A model generated the notes under the pieces. That model was not told where the DNA came from, did not search any database, and worked only from the letters and a program-made list of their open reading frames with translations. 64,000 nucleotides of DNA, taken from NCBI GenBank assembly GCA_016794345.1, contig JAEUKE010000089.1:148589-212588 (forward strand), given 5' to 3'. The first letter of the stretch is position 1; every line of letters starts with the position of its first letter. The translations under genes and the position numbers were made by a program. Below, piece by piece: positions 26,920 to 35,832 of this stretch. The DNA is from Myxococcales bacterium (lineage in GTDB: Bacteria; Myxococcota_A; Polyangia; Polyangiales; Polyangiaceae).

Positions 26920-28089
26920 TCAGTCCAGGAAGAGCTCCGTCACCCAGACGCGGCCGTCGTCGCTGCGCGAGACCCCCACGCCGATCCGAGAGAAGCGGCT
27001 CTCGAGCACGTTCCGCCGGTGCGACGGGCTCGCCCACAGTGCGCGATGGGCGCGGGACAGGCTCGCCGCGCCCGCGACGTTTTCGCCCGACGACCGGTAG
27101 CTCACGCCGGCCGCGCGGAGGCGCGCGCTCGGGTCGCCGTCGCCCACGTCGTGTCCGACCGTGCGCGTCGCCATCATCCTCGCGCTGTGCTCGGCCGCGA
27201 GCTGGTCGAGCGCGGCGTCCGCCGCGAGCGGCTTCAGGCCCTCGCTCGCGCGGGCCGCGTTCAGCATCGCGCGGATTCCGGCGGAGTCGGTCTTCTCGTC
27301 TTTGCCGGCGTCCTCGCCCGGGGCGGGGGACTCGGCGAAGCGCAGCGGCGGCGCGCTGCCCGCGTGCACGTACGCCTCGAGCACCGGGCGCGGTCCGGTC
27401 GACACGGTCGCGAGGACCTGGATGAGCCAGGCGCCCGGCTGGTCGACCGAGAAGGTCGCACGAACCTCGTCGTCGGCGAGCGAGGCGAGCACGGTGCGCG
27501 GCAGCCCGCGGGGCCCGAGCAGCACGACCTTCACCTCGGTCGCGGGCACGAGCATCTTGCCGCGGAGCTCGATCCACTCGCCTACGCGCGCGAGCGTCGG
27601 CATGCGGCCCTGGTCGGCCAGCGCGTCGATCGTCACCACGCTTACGATGACGTTTCCGTCAGCACGTCTCATGCGCGTCACGCCGCACCGTCGCTCGCCG
27701 AGCGGCTTCATGCCCTTCGCCCACTCGCCGAGCCGCTTCTCGAGATCGGCCTCGTCGAGCGCCTTGCCCTCGATGGACCAGGCGCGCGGCCAGACGTGTG
27801 GCGAGCCCGCCGCGCGCAGGTTGAACGCGAGCTCGTCGGAGGCAAAATGTGGCTCCCCCCGGAGCTGCTTGCCCGCGTTGCGCGCCGCCACCTGGACGAG
27901 CGCAGCGTCGGGCGTGCCGCAGATCGCGTAGAGCGGATCTCTGGCGCGTCGATCGGGCTCGGGCGATTGGGTCGAGGCGCGCCAGAGGAGCGGCGGGGTC
28001 GCGCCCAGCCCGACCGGGTGCGCGGCCGAGGCGATGGACGGCGCGCCCGCGGCGAAGGCCAGGGCGATCAGGGCGAGCCGGGGCTTCAT
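26920..28089 (-). CDS. Exported CAP-domain (SCP/PR1) protein
   Basis: 389 residues from ATG 28089. A signal peptide ends at SIASAAHP. The C-terminal 140 residues form a CAP domain (LAAEHSARM, VGHDVGDG, SSGENVAGA, and LWASPSHRRNVLE) like bacterial YkwA/SCP-type extracellular proteins. The N-terminal 240 residues are a beta-rich region without a family that I recognise. Role unknown. The TPR lipoprotein gene ends 11 bases upstream, so they are probably one operon; the 84 bases to orn hold nothing clear. Confidence 0.85.
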   Translation of the reverse strand: MKPRLALIALAFAAGAPSIASAAHPVGLGATPPLLWRASTQSPEPDRRARDPLYAICGTPDAALVQVAARNAGKQLRGEPHFASDELAFNLRAAGSPHVWPRAWSIEGKALDEADLEKRLGEWAKGMKPLGERRCGVTRMRRADGNVIVSVVTIDALADQGRMPTLARVGEWIELRGKMLVPATEVKVVLLGPRGLPRTVLASLADDEVRATFSVDQPGAWLIQVLATVSTGPRPVLEAYVHAGSAPPLRFAESPAPGEDAGKDEKTDSAGIRAMLNAARASEGLKPLAADAALDQLAAEHSARMMATRTVGHDVGDGDPSARLRAAGVSYRSSGENVAGAASLSRAHRALWASPSHRRNVLESRFSRIGVGVSRSDDGRVWVTELFLD

Positions 28090-28099
28090 GCGGGCGCTT

Positions 28100-29389
28100 T
28101 CATCGAGGGGCCGTGACGAGCGCATAATAGAGCTCGCGCTCCGGATCGGGCGCCTCCCCGAGGACGTGTTTGGCCACGTACAGGTACATCGCGCGGTGGA
28201 CCCCCGACGGTGCCGTGCGCGCGTGCTCGGGCCGGTATTTCCCGAGGATCTCGAACATCACGTAGCCGAGCAGGCCCTCGTTGTGCGCGATGCCCATCAT
28301 CCGGTGGGTCTGCTCGTCGGGTGGTGCCGCGCGACCCTCGTCTTGTGACGCCGCGCGCTCGGCCACGTAGGCGCCGATGGCGCTCTCGATGCAGAGCATC
28401 TCTTCGGTCGCGCTCAGAAAATAAGGCTCGTCGGGGGCGGCCCCGAAGAGCAGCTCGCGCAGCTCGGGCTCGTAGCGCATGACCGCTCGACACCCGGCGT
28501 ACATGCGGGCCGCCGTCGTGGGCGGCGCGCCGATGCGCACGGCTCCCGCCGGGTCCACGTCGAGGAAGATCGCAAAAGGGGGGACACGCTCCGGCTGGCT
28601 GGCGGCGAGCTTGGCGGCGAGGGCGAGCGCTTCACGCGAGCGAGGGTGATACGCGAGCGCGTGCGCCAACGAGACGCGGGCCGCAGCGGGCTCGCCGCGC
28701 GCGAGGAGCAGCTCGCTCAGGCCGACGTGGGCGGTGGACAAGGTCGGATCGAGCGCGAGCAGCTCGCGGTAGACGAGCTCCGCCTCGGAGGGGGCGGTAG
28801 TCTGCAGCGAACGCGCCAGCGCGAGCCGCAACGCCGGGACGTGGGGGCTCCGCTCGACCGCCGAGCGGAACGCGGTCGTCGCCTCGTCGGCGCGGCCCTC
28901 CTTCAGCGCTCGCCCGCCGCGCTCGTACGCATCGCGCGCCTCCTGCGTGACCGGCGCGATCGCGAGGGCCACGCGGCCCTCGGCGTCCTTGTGGGCGACG
29001 AGCCACGGGTTCGGCTCGTGGTTTCCGGGCGGTCCGTATTGGGCGACGTCGTTGGCGATATCCCGCTTCGCGTCCGTGATGGCGTAATAACGCGGCGAGC
29101 GCTCCACGATCTCCGCGACCATGCGCGTGACGCGCATCGCGTCGCGTGGGTCCTCCAGCACGCGGTCCTCCGCGTAGAGGAAGGTGCGCGTGTCGGGGAA
29201 TCGTCGCTCCGCGCGCACGAGGACCGGCTCGGCTCCTGGCTCGAGGAGCGCGAGCTGCGCCGCCGAATAGGGCGGGAGCCAGGGTGGCGGCGTGCGGGCG
29301 CTCGCATCACCCCCGGCCGCGGGCGTCGCGCCTGCACAACCCGAGAGCGCCAGGGCGCAGAGAGCCGCACCGACGAGCCGCACCCTCAA
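28100..29389 (-). CDS. TPR-repeat lipoprotein
   Basis: 429 residues from ATG 29389. The lipobox is ALSGC (Cys18). Residues about 150-260 contain tetratricopeptide repeats (RDAYERGGRALKEGRADEAT, then AELVYRELLALDPTLSTAHV). The C-terminal 160 residues are an unassigned helical domain. A scaffold in the periplasm is likely. It is divergent from the next gene, with 134 intergenic bases that must hold both promoters; I see no clear -35/-10 pair there. Confidence 0.78.
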   Translation of the reverse strand: MRVRLVGAALCALALSGCAGATPAAGGDASARTPPPWLPPYSAAQLALLEPGAEPVLVRAERRFPDTRTFLYAEDRVLEDPRDAMRVTRMVAEIVERSPRYYAITDAKRDIANDVAQYGPPGNHEPNPWLVAHKDAEGRVALAIAPVTQEARDAYERGGRALKEGRADEATTAFRSAVERSPHVPALRLALARSLQTTAPSEAELVYRELLALDPTLSTAHVGLSELLLARGEPAAARVSLAHALAYHPRSREALALAAKLAASQPERVPPFAIFLDVDPAGAVRIGAPPTTAARMYAGCRAVMRYEPELRELLFGAAPDEPYFLSATEEMLCIESAIGAYVAERAASQDEGRAAPPDEQTHRMMGIAHNEGLLGYVMFEILGKYRPEHARTAPSGVHRAMYLYVAKHVLGEAPDPERELYYALVTAPR

Positions 29390-29523
29390 TTGGTAGCAGA
29401 CCGCGCGCCGTCGCGTGACAATTCGTGGAGTCGACCCCGGAGACCTCGGGAAAAAGTACGCTCCGACCCTCGAGCGATCACCGGGAAGGGAACCTTGGGG
29501 GGTAAGGCGTATACAGATTTCCC

Positions 29524-31719
29524 ATGCGCAGATCGGTCATCGGCTTCGTCCTCCTCCTCGGCTGCGGCGCCTCCAGGCTCGAACCTGACGCCGTGGCACC
29601 CAAGAAGCCGAGCCCGGCCCCGAGCGCCCGCCCTACCTCGCCGGGCGAGCCCGCGGCCAAGCTGCCTGCCTGCACGCCGGACCCGCGCGGAGAGAAGCCA
29701 TCGGCCTCCCTGGCCTCGCGCCAGAAGGCCGTCGAGGCGCTCTCGAAGGGGAACAACCAGGAGGGGCTGGCGTCGCTCGTCGAAGCTCTGCGGCAGCGGC
29801 CGACGGACCTGGCCGCGTTCACGTTTCACGCCGCCGCGGAGGCCGAGCGCAACGTGCAGCGCGAGGCGCTGACGAAGCGCGCCGAGCGCATGAAGCCCGA
29901 GGCGCTGCCTGCTGTCGCTCCGCCGCAGAAGACCCTGGCTCGGTTCGAAGGGGCGCCGAAGCTGGGCGCGGTGACCCTCAAGCGCCTCTCGGAGGAGCGC
30001 CACAACTCGGACTTCTACGCGTTCCTCGAGCGAAACAAGCTGCCGAACCCCTTCCTGTCACCGAAGAGCGCCGACGTGCTCGCGCGCCTGCCCGAGAGCA
30101 TCGGCGATCTGGGCATGGGCGCGGTCCGTTATTTCGAGGGTCACGCGCTCGTCGACTACGGCCCGGCCGTGCTCCTGATCGCGGACGACGGCGGCGCCGT
30201 TCGGAGCCTCAGCTTCCTCGACCCCTTGAAGGAGGGTTTCAAGGCCGTGCTCAAGCCGCCGGCCCCACCGTCGGTCCCGGCCGACGTGCCTGCGCAGGTC
30301 CCGCCTTCGATCCAGGTCGATCCCACGAGCATCAACGCGCACATCCGCTACGCGCAGGTGCTGGGCTCGCTCTTGGTGGTGGAGCTCGGCCACGACGGCG
30401 ACGGCTTCGCCGCGAGACCGGACGGGTTCCTCCTCGGCTACGACCTGCTCAAGGACAAGGTCGCCTGGGTGAGCGACGCCGCCACGGGGAACGCCTACAA
30501 CTTTCACGCGAGCGGCGGCTACATCGTCACTGCGTACAGCAAGACGACTGACGAGGAGCGGCGCGCCGCGCGCGCCGCGTACACGAAGCCCCCGCCGGGC
30601 GACGCCAAGCTCGTCGTCCTCGATGCGGCGACCGGAAAGACCGTCGCGACCGCCCCCTTGTCGGGGAGGGCGGACTACGTCTTCGGCACGAAGGACCGCC
30701 TCTACGCCTGGGGCGAAGAGTCTTTCGAGACGTTCGAGATCACCGCCGCGGCGCCGTCTCCCAAGGTCGAGCTCGGGTCGCTCACGAAGCTCGAGGGGGG
30801 CAGCTCGTCCATCCCCATCGGCGACTCCACGCGGTGCTGGCTAACGAACGCCGCCGTCGCGCTCGATCACCGCGACGCCCGGGCTCTCCTGTCGCTCGCG
30901 CAGGTCCTGCCCGCGGGGGCCAGCTTGACGAAGGGGCTGCAAGCAGCCGGCGAGTTCTTCGAAGAACGCGCCGCGGGACGGCCGGGCATCGACCTGACCG
31001 AGGCGGAGCCGATCCTGGTGCGGCCACTCGGCACGCCGAAGGTCAAGAGCGGCGGGGCGAGCGTGGCGACGCGACGCTTCGTCCCGGCGAAGGAGTCCGA
31101 GCTCTATTATCCGAACCCCGGCATCGAGCTGAAGAAGGGCGAGACGCGCCCGCAGTTCGTGGTCAACGTCTACCCGAACGGCCCGAGCCACCTCTATCCG
31201 CCGGCGTTTGGGCTGGAGGGCATCATCTGGGCTGCGCGCCGAGACGACGCGGTCGTCCTCGCCTACGGCTCTCGATTCGTGGTCTCGCTTCGGAACGACG
31301 CGATCGAGAAAGTGTTCGACTTCTCACCTTTCGGGCAGGTCGACCCGACGGCGACCGATTCCCGGCCCATCGCGTTCATGACCTACCTCGACGACAACCT
31401 GCTCCTCGTGAACAACCCGCCCTCACACGACCCGAAGGCGTCGGCTGCCTTCATCTCCGCGATCGATCCCAAGTCGGGCGAGACGGTTTGGCGCACCGAG
31501 GCCGGCGTGCTTGCGAGGCAGCCGCTCATCTTCCAGGACCACATCGTCGCCCTGGTCAACCGGGGCTCGGCGAGCGAGCTCGTGGCCTTCCGCCGGGTGG
31601 ACGGGCAGCCGGCCGTGAGGCTTTCTTTCCCCGAGGTCGCCACCGACATCGGCTGGGATGGCCGCGGCGCCATCTTCGTGACCTTGCCGAAGGAGAGGAA
31701 GTACTTCACCTTCCGTTGA
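29524..31719 (+). CDS. Lipoprotein with TPR and PQQ-like beta-propeller
   Basis: 731 residues from ATG 29524. The lipobox is LLLGC (Cys14). Residues about 60-125 fit one or two TPR-like helices pairs (QKAVEALSKGNNQEGLASLV). From about residue 190 to the end there are propeller blades of the PQQ-binding-like type, such as GYDLLKDKVAWVSDAATG and ISAIDPKSGETVWRTEAG. Function unknown; probably a periplasmic or surface assembly factor. A small gene follows two bases after its stop. Confidence 0.8.
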   Translation: MRRSVIGFVLLLGCGASRLEPDAVAPKKPSPAPSARPTSPGEPAAKLPACTPDPRGEKPSASLASRQKAVEALSKGNNQEGLASLVEALRQRPTDLAAFTFHAAAEAERNVQREALTKRAERMKPEALPAVAPPQKTLARFEGAPKLGAVTLKRLSEERHNSDFYAFLERNKLPNPFLSPKSADVLARLPESIGDLGMGAVRYFEGHALVDYGPAVLLIADDGGAVRSLSFLDPLKEGFKAVLKPPAPPSVPADVPAQVPPSIQVDPTSINAHIRYAQVLGSLLVVELGHDGDGFAARPDGFLLGYDLLKDKVAWVSDAATGNAYNFHASGGYIVTAYSKTTDEERRAARAAYTKPPPGDAKLVVLDAATGKTVATAPLSGRADYVFGTKDRLYAWGEESFETFEITAAAPSPKVELGSLTKLEGGSSSIPIGDSTRCWLTNAAVALDHRDARALLSLAQVLPAGASLTKGLQAAGEFFEERAAGRPGIDLTEAEPILVRPLGTPKVKSGGASVATRRFVPAKESELYYPNPGIELKKGETRPQFVVNVYPNGPSHLYPPAFGLEGIIWAARRDDAVVLAYGSRFVVSLRNDAIEKVFDFSPFGQVDPTATDSRPIAFMTYLDDNLLLVNNPPSHDPKASAAFISAIDPKSGETVWRTEAGVLARQPLIFQDHIVALVNRGSASELVAFRRVDGQPAVRLSFPEVATDIGWDGRGAIFVTLPKERKYFTFR

Positions 31720-31720
31720 C

Positions 31721-31990
31721 GTGGCCAAGCCCAGGGTCGAGATCGTGTTCCGCAAAGGCAAGCCGGTGGCGGCGTTCCTCCACTTGCGCGAGGGGGCGAA
31801 GGGCAGATCCGGGCGGACCATCCCCATCCGCCCGCCCATGACCGCCCACTACGACGAGGCCGGCCTTCCCATCGGCCTCGAGGTCCCGCTGCCCACGGCG
31901 GTTCCCCTCCTCTCGATCAACGAAGCCCTGCGTGAGCTGGGCGCAGAGGCGTTGGGGGAGGACGACGTGTTGGCGCTGCGGATGGTCTGA
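31721..31990 (+). CDS. Small hypothetical protein, weakly DUF2283-like
   Basis: 89 residues from GTG 31721, one base after the preceding stop, so translational coupling is likely. The sequence alternates short beta strands (VEIVFRKGKPVAAFLHLR) with HYDEAGLPIGLEVPLP, faintly like the Asp-Gly-Xaa-Val-Val-Gly-Ile-Glu signature of DUF2283 proteins. No function known; no signal peptide, so it is cytoplasmic even though its upstream partner is exported. Confidence 0.7.
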   Translation: MAKPRVEIVFRKGKPVAAFLHLREGAKGRSGRTIPIRPPMTAHYDEAGLPIGLEVPLPTAVPLLSINEALRELGAEALGEDDVLALRMV

Positions 31991-32053
31991 CCTCCCCGGT
32001 TCCCCTCGCATCGTGAGCGAGCGGGCAGCGTCACAGTCTCGGGGGGCGCGGCG

Positions 32054-33544
32054 ATGATCGGCATGCGTCGTCGTTCGCTTCTGTTGGGCGTGGGGGCGGC
32101 TGGTCTCGCGACCGCTTGTGGAGAGGGAGGAGGGCCCGAGCGGCACCTCACGCCGATGCCCGTCCTCCCGCCGGTTCCGCCGCCTGCGGATCGACGCACC
32201 GTCGTCATCGAGGGCGTCCCCCACGTCCGCCAGAAGCCCGACTTCTGCGGTGAGGCGTGCATCGAGATGGCCGCCCGGCGCCTCGGCCGCGCGTACGACC
32301 AAGACGGTGTCTTCGCGGCGGCGGGCGTCGACCCGGCGCTCGGACGAGGAGCCATCACGCGGGAGCTCGCAGCAGGCGCGCAGGCGCTCGGCTTCGACGT
32401 GGGCCCGGTCTGGGCGTCCGTCGAGCCCTCGCGGGCGTCGGCCGGCCTGGCCGACAGCTTCGACCGTGTCGTCGCCGATCTCGAGCATGGCGTGCCGACC
32501 ATCCTCTGCACGCGGTTCGACGAGCGGCCCGGCACCACCGAGCACTTCCGTCTCGTCGTCGGCTACGACGCGGCCGCCGACGAGGTGGTCTACCACGATC
32601 CGGCCATCGACTCCGGAGCGTACCTGCGCATGTCGCGAGCTCGGCTGCTCGACCTCTGGCCGCTGCGATACGAGCCGGCACGCTGGACCTTGGTGAGCCT
32701 CCCGCTCAGGCCCGGTGAGCTCCGCGATCCACCTCCGCGAGCCGGAAGCTTCACGCCGGCGAGCTATGCGCAACACGTGCTCGCCCTTAAGGAACGCCTC
32801 GAAGTCCTCGGTCTCGGTGGGCTCTCCGTCCGGATCGAAGATCCTTTCGTGGTGCTCGGCGATGACGCTCCACGTGTCCTCGAGCGCCGCGCCGAGACGG
32901 TGCGGTGGGCCGCCGACATGCTCGAGAAAGGCTTCTTCGAGAAGCGGCCGCAGCGGATCCTCGACGTCTACCTGTTCGCTTCTGCGGCGAGCTACGAGCA
33001 CGGCGTGCGGCGCATCACGGGGGAGGAGCCTGGTACGCCGTACGGCTTCTACTCCTCGCAGAAAGGCGGGCTCTTCATGAACATCGCGACGGGCGGAGGC
33101 ACGCTCGTGCACGAGATCGTGCACCCTTACGTCGAAGCCGACTTCGAGGAGGCGCCGGCCTGGCTGAACGAGGGGCTCGGCTCGCTCTTCGAGCAGTCGG
33201 CCGAGCGAGACGGCCACATCGTCGGCCTCACCAACTGGCGCCTCGCCGGTCTGCAGCGCGCGCTTCGCCGCGGGGACGTCCCGACGTTCCGTGAGCTTTG
33301 CGCCATGAGCGATCCCACGTTCTACGAAGAGGACCGCGGGACCAACTACGCGCAGGCGCGCTACCTGATGTATTACCTCCAGGAGCAAGGTCAGCTCCGG
33401 CCGTTCTACAAGGCGTTCCGCGCGGCGCGGAAGACCGACCCGACCGGGTACGCGACACTGGTGCGCGTCCTCGGCGAGGCCGACATGGCCGACTTCCAGC
33501 GGCGCTGGTCGAAGTTCGTCCTGTCGCTCCGGTTCGAGGGGTGA
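32054..33544 (+). CDS. Fusion of C39-like cysteine peptidase fold and HExxH metallopeptidase fold, probable Tat lipoprotein
   Basis: 496 residues from ATG 32054 (ATG 32063 is also possible). A twin-arginine signal (MRRRSLLLGVG) ends at ATAC (Cys22), a lipobox. Residues about 48-215 match the C39/papain-like fold: Gln60 and Cys65 in RQKPDFCGEACIEM, His164 in EHFRLVVGYD, Asp182 in HDPAI. Residues about 235-495 match gluzincin (MA-like) peptidases: HEIVH (His353, Glu354, His357) and LNEGLGSLFE (Glu373) as third ligand. Both active sites look complete. I know of no described enzyme with this pairing. Substrate unknown; it should act outside the inner membrane. Confidence 0.85.
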   Translation: MIGMRRRSLLLGVGAAGLATACGEGGGPERHLTPMPVLPPVPPPADRRTVVIEGVPHVRQKPDFCGEACIEMAARRLGRAYDQDGVFAAAGVDPALGRGAITRELAAGAQALGFDVGPVWASVEPSRASAGLADSFDRVVADLEHGVPTILCTRFDERPGTTEHFRLVVGYDAAADEVVYHDPAIDSGAYLRMSRARLLDLWPLRYEPARWTLVSLPLRPGELRDPPPRAGSFTPASYAQHVLALKERLEVLGLGGLSVRIEDPFVVLGDDAPRVLERRAETVRWAADMLEKGFFEKRPQRILDVYLFASAASYEHGVRRITGEEPGTPYGFYSSQKGGLFMNIATGGGTLVHEIVHPYVEADFEEAPAWLNEGLGSLFEQSAERDGHIVGLTNWRLAGLQRALRRGDVPTFRELCAMSDPTFYEEDRGTNYAQARYLMYYLQEQGQLRPFYKAFRAARKTDPTGYATLVRVLGEADMADFQRRWSKFVLSLRFEG

Positions 33545-33576
33545 CCTGAGCGGACCCGGCCGTGTAGATTCCGGGG

Positions 33577-34515
33577 ATGACCGAGCGAGAGACCCTGGCG
33601 AGCCTCCGTGTGCTCGTCTCCATGGCCCGAGCGGACGGCGTCCTCACCGCGCCAGAGGAGCGCGCCATCGAAGACGCCATCGCCCAGGCCAACTTGGAGG
33701 GGCTCACCCTCGCGAGCCTCTTCGGCACCGACTTCGAGCTCGACGACGAGCTGGCCGAGCTCAAGACTGACGACGCCAAGCGCGCGACCTACGAGTCGGT
33801 CTATGCGCTCGCTCACGCGGACGACGCGTGCACGCTGCCGGAGGAGCACCTCCTCGCCCACATCGAGGCCAAGCTCGGGTTCTCCCCCGAGAATCGCTCG
33901 GTCCTCAAACGGCTCCTGGAGGAGGCGGAGGACACCGTCCTGCCTGCCCACATCGCCGAGATCGTCGATCCCGAGCGCCGCGCCGCGGAAATCCGCGAGG
34001 ACACGCTGAAGTACTCCATCCTCTCGGCCGCGCTCGGCGCGTTCCCGATCCCCGGCATCGCCATCGCGACCGACCTCGCCGTCACCGCGATCCAGACGAA
34101 GCTCGTGCGCGATATCGCGCAGTACTTCGGCCGCAAGCTCGACCAGAAGGGCGCGGCGGAGCTGCTCGCCGGCGCGGGCGTCGGCATGGGCCTGCGCATC
34201 GCGCTCAACAACCTCGCCAAGTTCGTCCCTGGCTGGGGCAGCGCCGTCGGCGCGGCGAGCTCGTTCGTCTCCACGTTTGCCCTCGGCACGGTCGCCACGC
34301 GGTACTTCGAGTCGGGCGCCACCGACGTCTCGGTGCTCCGCGACGAGATGACGCGCGCCAAGAAGGAGGCGCAGGCCGCTTATTCGGAGCAGAAGGGCGC
34401 CGTGACCGAGAAGCAGGCTGCGACGAAGGAGCGCCTCGAGGCGCTCGGGCGCGATCTCGCCGACGGCAAGATCACGAAGGCCGAATACGAGAAGCAGGTC
34501 GAAGAGCTCGCCTGA
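33577..34515 (+). CDS. TerB-like/DUF697-like protein with SHOCT-like tail
   Basis: 312 residues from ATG 33577. The N-terminal 120 residues contain two TerB-like acidic helical repeats (SMARADGVLTAPEERAIEDA and ALAHADDACTLPEEHLLAHI). The middle (about 145-245) is hydrophobic and Gly rich (LGAFPIPGIAIATDLAVTAI, GAGVGMGLRIALNNLAKFVP), as in DUF697/EcsC-like membrane-associated domains. The end (ALGRDLADGKITKAEYEKQV) is a SHOCT-like helix. TerB-type proteins are linked to tellurite resistance and membrane stress; the actual role here is unknown. Confidence 0.8.
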   Translation: MTERETLASLRVLVSMARADGVLTAPEERAIEDAIAQANLEGLTLASLFGTDFELDDELAELKTDDAKRATYESVYALAHADDACTLPEEHLLAHIEAKLGFSPENRSVLKRLLEEAEDTVLPAHIAEIVDPERRAAEIREDTLKYSILSAALGAFPIPGIAIATDLAVTAIQTKLVRDIAQYFGRKLDQKGAAELLAGAGVGMGLRIALNNLAKFVPGWGSAVGAASSFVSTFALGTVATRYFESGATDVSVLRDEMTRAKKEAQAAYSEQKGAVTEKQAATKERLEALGRDLADGKITKAEYEKQVEELA

Positions 34516-34521
34516 CAGCCC

Positions 34522-34536
34522 GCAGCGTCACGCTGC
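34522..34536. repeat. Short inverted repeat between convergent genes
   Basis: GCAGCG, a three-base loop TCA and CGCTGC form a six-pair hairpin seven bases after the stop of the TerB-like gene. It is followed only by TT, so it is a weak terminator candidate at best. Confidence 0.35.
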
Positions 34537-34559
34537 TTGATGAGCGAGCCGCTGCTCTC

Positions 34560-35825
34560 TCACCCCCCCGGCCCCCCTCGCGCCGCGAGGGGGGAGGGCG
34601 CCTCCTTGCGCGGGTCGTCGCCGCGCCAGAGGACGGTGGCGACCACGAACGCGCCCCACAGGCCGGCGAAGTGAAGCACCATCGCGTCGCCGCTCATCGC
34701 CTTGAAGAGCGTGCCGGAGACGGGCGGGCCGATGAGCATGCCGAGGCCGTACGCGGCGTTGTAGAGGCCACCGCCGCGCTTGAGATCGCGCGGGGAGAGC
34801 ACGAGCCCTTGCAGCCCCAGGCTGACGGGGGAGAGCGCCGCGAGCGAGGCGCCCGCGACGAGCACGAGCGCGTAGACCACCAACTCGTTGTGGGTCAAAA
34901 CGAAGCTCAAGATGGCCGCGGTGCCCACGGCGCCGAGCGCCCGCATGATGAAGAGGTGGCCGTGTTTGTCGGCCAGCTTCCCGGCCACCACGACGGACGA
35001 GAGCATCCCGGCGGCGAAGAACGCAGGGATGAGGATGGTCTCCTCCTCCGTCATGCCGCTTTCGATCAGGTAGAGCGGCAGGAACATGGCGACGCTCGCC
35101 TGGAAGTAGCCGTAGGAGAACGTCGCGAAACACGCGGAGCGGATCTTCCTGAGCACCTCCCATGTCCCGAGCTCGGGCGCGGCCTCCGGAGCGCCGTCGC
35201 CGCCGAGCGCCTCGCCGCTCGCTGCTTCGTTCGAGCGGACCGCGTCGAGCAGGAGCGCCACGACGGTGGCGGCGACGAGCGCGACCGCCCCGGCCGCGAA
35301 GAACGCGGTGGTCTTGGGCGCCACCAGGACCAGGACGCTGTTCACGATCGGCCCGATCACGTAGCCGGCCGCGAGCGCGATGGCGTAGATGCTCATGAAG
35401 AACGCCTTCTCCGCCTTCGGCGCGCGGGCGAGCAGGATGGTCTCGCTCGAGACCCAGACGCCCACCGAAAATGCGCCGTCGAAGAAGCGCACCGCTCCGA
35501 AGCCCCACCAGCTCTGCATGAGCGGAAAGAGCGCGGCCGCAGCGGCGTAGCCGAGGAGGCTGAAAATGAGGACGCGCTTCGGGCCGAAGCGAGAGAGGAG
35601 CGAGCCCGACGGAACCGCGAGCGCTCCGATGCCGGCCGCGAAGAAGGTGACGAGCCAACCGATCTGCGGCTCGTCGAATCCTCGGTTCTTCAGAAAGATG
35701 CCGGCGATCGACAGCGCGAGGCCGTACGAGATCCCGAGGAACAGGATCGTGAGGTAGACGAGGGCGATCGTCCTGTCGGCGAATACGCGCGCGATCCAGG
35801 ACCCGCGAGGCGGTTCAGCGGACAA
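34560..35825 (-). CDS. Major facilitator superfamily transporter
   Basis: 421 residues if the TTG at 35825 is used; a GTG at 35873 in the same frame would overlap the upstream gene by 41 bases. About 12 hydrophobic segments are present, with the MFS loop 2-3 motif G-S-L-L-S-R-F-G-P-K-R and the mirrored LADKHGHLFIMR in the second half. It resembles YfcJ/YhhS-type drug or sugar exporters; substrate unknown. It is the last gene of a packed minus-strand run. Its 3' end contains a strong inverted repeat (34572-34594). Confidence 0.88.
   Translation of the reverse strand: MSAEPPRGSWIARVFADRTIALVYLTILFLGISYGLALSIAGIFLKNRGFDEPQIGWLVTFFAAGIGALAVPSGSLLSRFGPKRVLIFSLLGYAAAAALFPLMQSWWGFGAVRFFDGAFSVGVWVSSETILLARAPKAEKAFFMSIYAIALAAGYVIGPIVNSVLVLVAPKTTAFFAAGAVALVAATVVALLLDAVRSNEAASGEALGGDGAPEAAPELGTWEVLRKIRSACFATFSYGYFQASVAMFLPLYLIESGMTEEETILIPAFFAAGMLSSVVVAGKLADKHGHLFIMRALGAVGTAAILSFVLTHNELVVYALVLVAGASLAALSPVSLGLQGLVLSPRDLKRGGGLYNAAYGLGMLIGPPVSGTLFKAMSGDAMVLHFAGLWGAFVVATVLWRGDDPRKEAPSPLAARGGPGG
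34572..34594. repeat. Perfect 10-bp inverted repeat with 3-base loop
   Basis: CCCCCCTCGC, loop GCC, GCGAGGGGGG. It lies in the last codons of the MFS gene, where it encodes part of a Pro/Ala/Arg/Gly tail, and 57 bases past the convergent TerB-like gene. The stem is strong in both orientations but has no T run after it, so a rho-independent terminator is not proven; it may protect or stop transcripts from both sides. Confidence 0.6.
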
Positions 35826-35832
35826 GGCCGAG

